64,000 bases of DNA from NCBI GenBank assembly GCA_958510875.1, contig OY294068.1, positions 165,452,388 to 165,516,387 on the forward strand, written 5' to 3'. This DNA is from Endomychus coccineus. Lineage: Eukaryota > Arthropoda > Insecta > Coleoptera > Endomychidae. A model generated the notes under the pieces. That model ran no database searches and was not told where the DNA came from. It saw only the letters and a program-made list of their open reading frames with translations. This document shows positions 29,601 through 41,600 of the stretch, in pieces (the stretch's first letter is position 1; each line of letters starts with the position of its first letter). The position numbers and the translations under genes were made by a program.

Positions 29601-32600
29601 GATTCCTTCTTTCCGTTGGTTTGGAAATTAGCTTTCTAAAATACAAGAATTGATTTTACTCAACAAGTCTTTTTTATTGACTTTTATTTGAATTTTCACG
29701 TTATTATCTAAAATATTATTGCAGACTCAGAAGTTTCTTGAAGATCAAGTGGAAATAAAAAATAAAGGTTTGCTTCAATGGATATGAAAATTCTGTCTAT
29801 CACTTTTGCAATTATGAATTATATTCTATTTGTTATCAAATATTATACGCAAGGATTTTTTTCTTTATAACGATTTTTTTAAAATTGTATCGTTTCACCC
29901 TTTACTAAATGATATCTCTTTTATTTGTAACTTCCCTTACTCGAGCTTTAAACGTTACTACGCCATCTTCAGACGGTATTTATATACAATTAAAATACAT
30001 AACTTCAACTATAAATATACTTATCGCTAAGTAGCAAAAGAGTCCCCGTGGTCCGTCATTCATGAATTATTTATTATGTTTTACATTATAATATTGATGA
30101 ATTGTTATTATATGCAGGGTATGGAAACTAATCAGGACAATTATTCGTGGAATAAATACTTTACATAGATTTAAATAAATTAGGTATGTTATCATTAACA
30201 AGTAGGATATGGTTTTTGTGTTTGTAAATGTCAAATATAAAAGATTCGAGCAAGTTTAATTTCGAGCCTTAATCAGCTATATGTAAAATATATAAGCTAT
30301 CTATTTCAGGGAAAGAATGATTCTTATCGAAAAAATGATCTGCAAATATGGAGAGCTTGTTTTTGAAAGTCTTGAGCATCTCTTATGTTCATTAAACCTA
30401 ATGAAAATGAGCGTCCTGTTTGGCCTATTTAAAAGGAATCGCATTCCTGACAAGATAGCTTACAAACTCCAGATGTATCAATTGGTTTTTTTATTTATAT
30501 CTTATTTAATAATAAAAACAAATCAAAGACAATTGATACATTTGGAGTTTATAAGCTATCTTGTCAGGAATTCGAGTCCTTTCATATAGACCAAACAGGT
30601 ATTCTCTATTAGGTTTAATGAACATAAAATATGCTTTACACATTCAAAAACAGGTTCCACATTCGCAGATCATATTTCCGATAATAATCTTTTTTTTTAG
30701 ATAACTTGTAATCTTTGAAAATTTACAAACACAAAAACAATATCCTACTTCTTAATGATCAAACAGACCTAATTTATTTATTCACCATTATTTGAACCTA
30801 TGTAATGTACCGGGATATCAAAAATTATCTTGGTCAAGGGTGGTTGTGGAATCTGAAACGTGTGTCTTACTTTACGTTTGAAATAATTATGTCACTGTCA
30901 CACTGACATCATCAATAACCTACAAAATGCCTATTTTCGAACGGGTGCGCTATTTATTGTGCATCGAACAAAACGGGGGGCATTTCCAACAATTACTGTA
31001 ATTTAGTTTTTCTTGTTACTAAAACCGTTATTTCATAATTTGTAGTTCATTATTGTTTTACAACTGAAATAAATAGGTATGACATTTGTAGGTTATTGAT
31101 AATGTCAGTGTGACAGTGACATAATTATTTCAAACGTAAAGTAAGACACACGTTTTAGATTCCACAACCACCCTTGACCAAGATAATTTTTGATATCCCG
31201 GTATTTTATTCCACGGATTATTGTACTGATCACCTTCTATACCCTACTGTTAATAATAACAATTCGTCATTATTAGAATGTGAAAACCCACGATGTAATC
31301 CTGTAGTAATAATTCCCTAAGTTCATGAATGACCGACCACAGTAATCCTTTGCTATCTACCTATAAATATATTTATAGTTAAAGTTATTTATTTCAAATG
31401 TATTTAAATACCGTCTGAAAATAGAGTAATAACGCTGAAACTCGAGTACCTAACGGAAGTTAAAAATAAAAGTGATATCAACATATTAGTAGTGTTTTAA
31501 TTTTACAATATGGATATAATTTTTTTTGCAATGACTTAATATTTAATCCTGCCTATGTAATCAATTTGACGTGTAAATATAAAGTCAACATTGAGCAATT
31601 AAGTTGATAGTAATATTCAAGTTTCATATTATTTTATTGTTTATAAATCAAAAAGAAAATAATAAAATATTAACTGGTAAAACAAAGATACCTTTATAAA
31701 AATTTAAATTTTTTTATCTATCTCAAAAGAATGAAGATATTAAAATCGATATACTCCTAGATAGTCAGGAGAGGAATAGTTCTTCTGTGTCTTGTAAATA
31801 TCCCGATAAAACCATAGCAAGGAAGACATCATTAAATAAATGCCCCCCCCCCTGGCAAATTTTTTGAAGAGCAGCATTTGAGAAATTATAAAAGAATTTG
31901 TAATTAAATTAAAATAATTTTCAATGCATAAAAGTGACCAGAATAGCATCACCGTCCCATACTAGATAACCGTGAGTATTGTGATATTTGAAGTTAACAT
32001 TCTCATCATTATTTTAAACTTAAACGGAAATTCGTTCAAAAATGTATCTGTTTATTGAATTTACCTCTATAATGATAGGTGTTTGCATCTCAATATTAGC
32101 ATAAGTCATCCCCATTGCTCTTTGTTGTGCTTGTTCCTCTTGTTGCCGTCTCATTTCCTCTCTTAAAATAAAAAATATAAAGTAGATGGAGCAATGGAAG
32201 AATAGCGGATAATTTACCTTCGTTTCTTAACAGAACCAGAGTGAAATCGCCCTCCTTCTCCTCTTATTCTGTTCATCGCATGTCTATGTCTAGATTCATG
32301 CAGGTATTTCTGTAGAGAAAAAACAGTGAATAATTACAGTGAAAAATACTTTTCATTCAATATGTGGTGATTAATTGTTTAATCTGGATGAAATAATCGA
32401 TTATTCCAGCGGTTCGATTATTGATCGTTGCCATTTCTTCTCACATCGCGATTTGAAGTGATGATTAGTTTGTAGTATAGGAATCTTCCATCTAATATCT
32501 CTAATATCATCCAATAGGCAATGAAGAATTCCAATGATGAGGAATTGATGAGCTCAAGAATGTAGTAAATAAAGGAAGACATAAAGATGGTATAAAGATA

Positions 32601-35600
32601 ACATATGTTTCTATATATGTAAATAAATAAATAATTTGGAGAAATCCGATAACTTAATATAAAAGAAGTTTTTTTTTTTTTAATATAAATTGGAAACAAT
32701 ATTTTGATGAAATCACATCATTTCAGGCAAAAAGCCGTAAAAGTAAAGAGTATGCGCAAATCCCACAGTATAATAATAATGTGTGTGACCATCAACTAAG
32801 AACAAACTTTGTAAATGATATATTGTATAAATAGGATAAGATAAAGGAAATTTTTTTCTGTTAAATAAAAATAAGGTACGTCAATAGGAAAAAAATGTTA
32901 ATCTGGCAATTGAACTTTTTTTTTACCCCGAGTTGGGAGGTGTAGTATAGGAAATTAAATTAACTAAATTACAGAATACAACCTTATTTCTATTATTAAA
33001 TGTATTTAATTCATATGTTTATAATTCATAGCCGATACACAAACAATATGTTTACTGTTACGATAATATAAACATTTGTTTAGTATAAGCTACCTTGACA
33101 TGGACACCGTGGGAACCTCGAACCCAAGGTAGTTATTGATAGACCAACATATATACTAAGATTAGATTAACTAGGACACATTCCTATATTGATATATTCA
33201 GACATTCATGTATTCGGATTCAAAGTAGTTATAGCGATAGATATAAGTTATTAGGGTTAGTGAAATGTAGTGAATAGTAAACCAATACATCACATTTCGT
33301 AACGTAGTGTTTTACTCCCAGTACCCTATCAGGACCACCGGATCAGCTCAGGGCAAACCGTCCCCAGATATTCAAGACCTGATCCCCACGAGTTTAGAAG
33401 AAATACGTCATTTTGTTTTAAACATAAATTAATTTAACGAAAAGGAAATCCTCAAATCGCATCATACGGTACATTGTTGGTTTCTAACTAGCACAATCGA
33501 GCTCTTCGCTTGGCCAGGATTCATGAATATACCTAAACAACGGAAGACGGCTTGAGCGTAGCGAAACCATAAGTCGATCCTTTCGGCACACTCAATCACT
33601 CCTTGTTAACCCTTCGGGCATGCGCAGCGTACTAACGGACCTCCTAGCTTATGGTCCATTGTGCTCATCTCATTCTTTAGAACTCACTTTTCAACATATA
33701 ATCACATTTGTTGTGAATGTGTAAACCAGAGTTACCCAAAAAGGGTGTCCAAATAATTCAACCAAATCAGGTTTTTTCTATTTAAAAATATGCCGGACAG
33801 GAAGTCTGAACAATTCCCTCAAATTGTTCAAAATATATTTTGCTGAAGGATGAACTAATGAAATGATTTAGTCACAGTACCTACATCAAAAAATGTCTTT
33901 CCCTAGTTTCAACGTCGAATCTATTTCTAATCTGTATGACTGAGGTAATTTCTTTAGAATGCATTACAATGAATAACTTCACTTACTGGTCTCTCCTTTG
34001 GTATTTTTCCTTCTGCTTCTAATTTCGCTCTTGCTTGTCTCCTTTTAAGAATACGCCGATATTGTTTGGCATTTACATAAAGCGGTTCTTCTTCTAGGAA
34101 TTCTGTACCTGGTAGAGGTACTCTTTGGAATTGTGGGCTACTTGTGCTGGGTACCATCTGAAAATTTGGAATTTACTATTGAAAATATGAGGAAGTTGGA
34201 AATTAGTTGCAATAAAGTAGCGAAAATGTTTATACGTAAGAGTATTTTTATGTAGTTCAAAGAAAGATTTTTGACAGCTTCTAAAATGTTCAAAAGAATG
34301 AGTTCAAACTGACTTACATGATTGAAATAGGTACTATAGCTAGGGCACTAAACTACGGGCGCATATGGTAAAGCTAGCTGACTATAAGATTAATCTAGTG
34401 GGTTAGCAAGTAGCATGATTGAAATAGGTTCCCTCCTCTAGCATAACATATTGGGCCACTCATGAATTTTCATTGGTTATAAATTACAATATTGTTGATG
34501 CCAGTGGAGGAATCGAGGTCAAACTGATGTTTTTGGAAGCATGGGACATTTGCTAATAGTGATAGTTACAATCCGTGCAGAAAGAATCAGGAAAATAGGA
34601 AGCACAATTATAATATAAAATCAAGAAAAAGAATTCATATTATTTGCTTATACAATTTTCAACATTTCACCGAACGTCCTGAAACCTGAAACCAAGTCAA
34701 CCGTATTCAGTAATGGTGCCCAAAACCAAAGCCTTTTATTTCGTCGCGGCCGTTCCTTCTACTTCAATTTTCATCATCATTATTATTTGATGGGAGGGGG
34801 CTTAGCCCCCAAATGCAGTTAGGCCACTTAGTTGGGCCCATTGTGCGCCCCGTGGTCAGAAGCCACGGTTTGTGGTCTGCCAGAAATCCAGAATATTGCC
34901 AGTGCTGGCTTCCATAAGTTCTTCTGGGAGCAGTTTTGATTCTCCGAAATGTCGGTGTCTGAGGGATGCTAAAAGCTGGGCAATCCAACAGGATGTGAGA
35001 GGCAGTTTCTTCCGCCTCTCTGCATTTCCTACATATTGGGTCATCTGTGATGCCCATAGTGTGGAGATGTTTGTTAAGACGACAGTGACCGGTTAGGATT
35101 CCAGTCTTCTCTCTGATGTTCCTTCTGTTCCGAGAGAGGAGTTTCTTGGACAGCCTAGGCCCAGGCTCTTTCATGAAGAGCTTGGCTTGCCTCATGCGTG
35201 GTGATTCTCGCCACAGTTTAGACCACTCTTTATTCAGTTGGCCCAGAAGGGCGAGACCCCCTACGCAGTTTGATAAAGCTCCGGCCAGATAGGGGAGCTA
35301 GACGACCCTCGCCTGGCCAGAGAGTTGGCCATTTCGTTTATTACAACTCCGCTGTGTCCAGGGACCCAGATGAGTTAAACTTTATTTCTCCTGGCTAGTT
35401 CAGTCAGTGTATCCCTGCATTCTCTGACAAGCAGCCTTGATGTGACTCTAGGTGATTTGAGAGCTCCCAGAGCCGACCGGCTGTATGTGCAAATATATAT
35501 GCGCCTATTTACATAGTTTCTTCGCAGGTTTTCCATGGCACAAGTCAGTGTTGCGTAGACCTCCGCCTGAAAAACCGTGCAGTAAGCGCCTAGAGTCACT

Positions 35601-38600
35601 GAGATAATGATCCTTGGCCTTTTTAGGTACAGCCCCGCTCCAGAAGCCTGACCTTCAATTTTAATGAGTCCCATATGTTTCCTATTGAAGTCAGGTCTTG
35701 TGAACCCAGACGCGCACAAGGCAATACAGGGGGGCCAAGTCGTAATATGTCGTATTGAACATACAACATTGTGGTGAAACCTATGATCACTTATGCATCT
35801 AAGGTACGGTGGACTTTAATAACCTAGAAAATAGCTATGAACAGATTATATTTATTGATAATTTCCTCTCAGACTATCTAAAATATAATCTATGAAATTA
35901 AGTGGGTTTGAAAACCGAAAAATCACCTATAGTCAGATCCTTCAAACAGTAATAATAGCCATTGATGTACATTGTCATGTGAAACTGGAGCTTTAGGATC
36001 CTCAAAGTGAAAGCTCCTTAGAAAGATTGACTGGACATACGACGGATGATGGATGATTCTGTAACGGATGCCTCTGGTACATCCCAAAAACAGCCAAGAC
36101 TTCAAATTGACGCTCCCAGGCCTTACTTATGTGAGAAGACGTCTTTGGTACATTTTCAGGACATACTTGTGCTATCTGGGCAGATTACTATGGCATCGAA
36201 GGCAATGAAAAAGTTGATGAACTAGCCAGAATGGGTTCATCATACCCATGTATAGCCCAGAACCTGTAGTACGCGGAGTGTTCGAAAACCACTATCTGAT
36301 GAAGAATGTGGGGATGTCAAACAACAACAAGAGAGAGCTGGATTGAACCTCCTCGCATGAACCACAGAACAACTGTTATTAAAGAACCGTCGACAATAGA
36401 ACTGAAGAACGTGGGTAGGAATCAGGTCCGAACAATCACATGTCTTTTTATTGGTCACAGCCCAAGGAGAGATAAACACAAAATGGGAACTTTTCTGTAG
36501 ACAATGCGGCAAAGGGACAGAAAATGCGAAACATGTAATTTGAGAATGCGACGCATCAGATCGTTAAAGACAAGCAATATTCGGGCAGCCCAGGTTATCT
36601 CATGAAGAGGAGCCTGTACAACTAGTGCAACTGAGCAACGGAGTGGGTGTTGTAAACTATCCAACTGGTATACACTAATCGCTCTAGTGGCTGAAATGTG
36701 GCTGGTGAAAGGACAAGCATCCAATAGCAACAATAAAAGATCTGGTGGAGTTACTGGTCATGAATATCAAATTGCTGTTTATGCCTACAAGTTCACGTAA
36801 GTGCAGTTGTATGGCATCATGCATTGCCTTGCTGTAAACGTCATCCCGCAGGATTTAAATTTATATAAGATAGTCATTTAAAATATTGCTGTACTTAGTG
36901 CCTTTGATAATGCAGAGGTGTAGCACCACGCTGAAATATTGCTCCCCACGCCATTGACAGGATTTGTAAGCCATTTCCACCACGCTGAAAACAGCTTTCA
37001 ACTGAGATACACGTTATACGAAGTTATCTTCTCGAAAAAAATTCTCTTCTCAGATTTTTTCATTCTAACCACCAGAGCATGAACTTATTTTCGCGTATTT
37101 CCCGTATCATTTTTTATTCTCTTTATTACTTCATATGCACTTTTTTTGATCCAAGATAATTGGAACTCTTTTCCTATACAAATGTTTCACCACTAGTTTT
37201 TTTGCAACATATTTAATTAGAAATTCTGCCTGTTTACAAAACAATACTAGACATATCCAGTTGTCATGAGATTTTGCCCTTGGCCTACTTCGGTATAGTC
37301 TGCTTGATACATACTATCATATTAGAATATATTAAAATTCCCCAAACATATAAAATTTCGGATACTTTCTAGGCGGACTATATTTATATGGTGTTAAGTA
37401 ATAGTTAAAATTTTTTTCTCGTTAATAAGTAATAACGGAAAACAAGCAAATTTGAGATACATTTTCGAATTCAGAAGTGCATGCTGCTCAAACATAAAAG
37501 CTGTCGCATTCTTTCTTTAGTGGTTAATACATCAAAAAGCTTTACGTACGTCAGAGGTATTTCTCACCATGACTAAATTTCCGTTAGCCATAGCCAATTG
37601 ATTTGGTGATGTGGATGTCAGAGCTTGATTGGCTACGACGGTTTGTGTTGATGGAGACGAAACAGCTGGTTGAGTAACTGTTGATGTGACGGTAGTACTT
37701 TGTGGAGCTCCCTGAATTTGAACCAAGTTTCCATTGATATTCAGTACTGCGAAAAAGGAAAATATAACCATTGAATATTGAATAATTCCGTTCGATAATT
37801 AGAAGCTGAAAAAGTGACAAGCAATTATCAGACATGTCATGGCTCGTCTGTAAAACATGACTACCCATTTTCTGGGTTTTCATATTTGACATGATAAAAA
37901 TGTTCTTCATACCTAGTGGAAATATTTCTTTTTGTTTGGCCTACATAACATGTTTCACGAAATTGACATTGAACTTATCCATATTCACATTAAATATATA
38001 CCGCTGATAATAATAATAATAATAAAGAACTAACTTATTCTTATAAACGGATCTGTTATTTTTATTACGACACAGTGACCGTAGCGAACGAAGCCGTTTG
38101 TTGAATTGCTTGTATGGCACAATGGTAAATGCAATCCACGTGAAATTTACTGGCATAAAAGTTATCGAGTTATTAGTTATCACGGTATCTCGGGACATAT
38201 TAATTATATATAGTCTACTATGGCTTGATTTTCTGGGGAACCTCAAGTCATATTGACAAAATATTTATCACACAAAAAAAAATTGTCAGGTGCATAAAAC
38301 AGTACCGTCATTGTATATATATCAAACTATTTTAAATGTAAAAAAACAATTACAGAAATTGCCGTAAAACAGCTCTCATCATAATTAAAATACTCGAGGA
38401 GCAGAAAACTAATGTCAACCATTCTCATTGTCCAAAGTCCTATATGTAAAAAAGTATTTCATTTTATAATCACTTTTAACTTAATGATCAAAAATGCTTT
38501 AAATCTTTGCTAAATACATTATTGATAAAAAGAGCATTCTACTTGGTAGAAGTAGAGATTCTACAAATGCTTCTTTCCGTTTGTTTTTATAATTATCTTT

Positions 38601-41600
38601 AATATTTAGAAAGCTCTTGAGGTAAATAAGCTTCAATGCAAAAATGTTAATGTAAAAAATGGTAATGTGTTATTGAATGTAATTTAAATATTTATTACAA
38701 ACATAAATGTACGATTGTCATGTCTGAACAGTATGACTAGTCTTATAAGTTAGATACATCTGTGTATTAACACCTGTTATAACATATTTTGTATTGCTAC
38801 TTTAATAGATGAATAAATATATTTATATTTCCATTTCTGAGCATTTTTTGATGTACCTACACTCTGTGAGTATTTATAAAATTGCCTTGTGAAGGCACCA
38901 AATTAACAAACTTTTCAGCTAAAATTGAAAAATCATAAAGTATTCATACCTGTAGGTTGAGCTGACTGTAAACTGGTATTATCTATCGAGACAGGTTGGT
39001 AAATGAAGGTTTGTCCATCTGCTGTCTGCACGAGTTGAGCCTGTTGAGGTTGTTGAAGAAGAACTTGACCCTGGGTCGTTTGTAAACTAGATACTGGAAC
39101 CACCTGAATCTGTTGTAAACTTTGTGTATTTTGTGGTATGGTGTGGACCATAATCTGTTGACCATTGGGACTTTGAATAACTTGTCCAGTGTTCATTTGC
39201 ATCACTTGCACTTGTTGTGGTGTTACACTTTGCACCGCTTGCATAACCACCTGCCCATCCGCTGTTGTCAGTTGTTCCATCATTGGTTCTACTGATTAAG
39301 TACTTGCACTCCAGTGTGTTAGCTAAGTAGAAAAAGGTACAAATTAATATTAATTGTGAATTCAAGTTCCTAAAATATGTATCCAGGTTAGACCTGAACT
39401 AATCACACACCCCATTGGTTTAAGTTTTGATTATTCACAGTATCCAATTTTTGTTTTTCTATGTACAAAAATTTCTTCGTTGTTGACAAATAATAGTAAA
39501 TTATTCAACGCCTGCGGCTCGTGCCGTAAACTTCATCCACGTGAATAATAGCCATAATATGCAAGTAGAATAGTATACTTTGTCCACGACCCATAAATAT
39601 TACTTTGATACTAATAAACTTTGCTGTTGAAACAAGTCGAACCAACAAATTGTTGACTTTTTAAAATTAAATTCGATCTGACTTGACGTTTCATAGCGCG
39701 CTCTATTTTTATCGTATTTGTCTAGAAAAATGTCTATCATGTTTGTCATATTGATGGTAGTGAATAATGATTTCATTATTCACTAGTGATTAATTGATAT
39801 CATTATGCTTGAGGAAACACATGCATTATGCATATTTTATACAATAGTCATGGACAATAGTATATTATTCAACAAGCATATTATGGTGGCTATCATCGAA
39901 GTGAATAATAGCCATAATATGCAAGTAAAATACTATACTTTGTCCACGACCCATAAATATTACTTTGATACTAATAAACTTTGCGGTTGAAACAAGTCGA
40001 ACCAACAAATTGTTGACGTTTCAAATTAAATTCGATCTGACTTGACGTTTCATAGCGCGCTCTATTTTTATCGTATTTGTCTAGAAAAATGTGTATCATG
40101 TTTGTCATATTGATGGTAGTGAATAATGATTTCATTATTCACTAGTGATTAATGGATATCATTATGCTTCAGGAAACACATGCATTATGCATATTTTATA
40201 CAATAGTCGTGGACAAAAGTGGTTTTCCACATTGGTTCTATTCTAATATAATAATTTTCGAATGTTCGTGAAAAGAATGCCATTTCTTATCGAAATTTAT
40301 GTATATTGATATTGCTACCAAATATTGAAACCGAACTTGATACTTTTGCAGTAGGATTGATTTTTGAACACTTCATCTTTCATATTTTGAGCGACATGGT
40401 ATTATTCGAAAAAAAAATAGAGTTGCTTTAGAACCATCAATTTATTTCGAATACCTACTACAGAGATATCTAGTCACACACCACCAAGTATCGTCTTTAT
40501 GATACATTTCATTTTTCGAAAATATAGGATGTTTGGCCAAGTGTTATGCGAATAATATAATTTTATTGACTTCAGATTCAAAAATGCGTACCGTGAAACG
40601 GGGATACGTTGCAGTTTGCAAAAGCTTTGTATCGTCGTCTGGAAAAACTGATATCGACATCTATTAATGTTACGAAAAGTTTTAGCGAAACTGCGAAGGT
40701 GGCATTATTTCAGTAACTTGCTATACAAGTTCCTAGATGTCAATAAGATAAAACATATGTTACTCGTAAGTCATAAATGAGAGCGTGGCTGCGATTTGTG
40801 CTCTGTAAAATTAGATCTGTTATTCAGATTATAAGTGTCATCTAAGGCTAAGTGTATTCTTTTCTTGTATAGAATTAATCTGTGAACACGCCTGCGATGT
40901 TATTTTTAGAAAGATATTCATCACTTTCTGCGATTTTCAAGGTTTTAGGGAGATAGGTTAGAAATGTGGGGTAACTTTGAATTGAGTCGTCATTGACGCA
41001 AAGTAACTCCTTCCAAAATGTTTTCTAGGTGCCTACCAAAATACCATTTTTTTTTCCAGGCATGCCACGGATTCATAAACGAAAACTTGACGCACGCCAT
41101 AGTCAATATATCATTTGTAAACATAGTTCGTTAAAAACCCGTTTTGGTTCATTAATTCAGACAATTCTCATAGGTAGACTTGTTTTAGAATGTTAAGAGA
41201 GAGGTGCAATGAATCTTTTTAAAGAGTTAACTTTGCTGTTTATTATTATTATATCAAATACAATGCTTCTTATATAGTGATGCAAGGTTGCCGGCCGGTT
41301 AAACATTGAATTCGGTATATCAACAGTATATGAACCATAGACCTATTATCCTAAGAAGACGAAACATCTAATTCATAAAACTCCATTTGACTTCTCGCAA
41401 TGATTACATGAAGTATGACAAAGAAAACCAACGAACCTCTTTGTCGTCGAGTCATAATTACTCCTTATTGGCAACGCTTTAACTATGATTGAAAACTTGG
41501 TACCAATTGTAAGGCAACACCGCTCCGAAATAGCTACGAGAAATACGGAAGCTGTCAAATTGCGTAGTACAGAACAAAGTCCCCATTCATAAAAGGTGCG

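Noticed and set aside
30317..30589. 90-codon ORF in an NF-YA intron
   Set aside because: Spans the tip of fold-back palindrome 2; no family features.
34872..35096. 74-codon plus-strand ORF
   Set aside because: Antisense to the LINE C-terminal relic.
37015..37027. 13-base word identical to one arm of a loxP site (TATACGAAGTTAT)
   Set aside because: No 8-bp spacer and no second arm follow; a single AT-rich 13-mer is compatible with chance in 64 kb.
39087..39365. 92-codon minus-strand ORF overlapping NF-YA first coding exon
   Set aside because: Alternative frame of the NF-YA exon; the family frame is clear and has an in-frame upstream stop.
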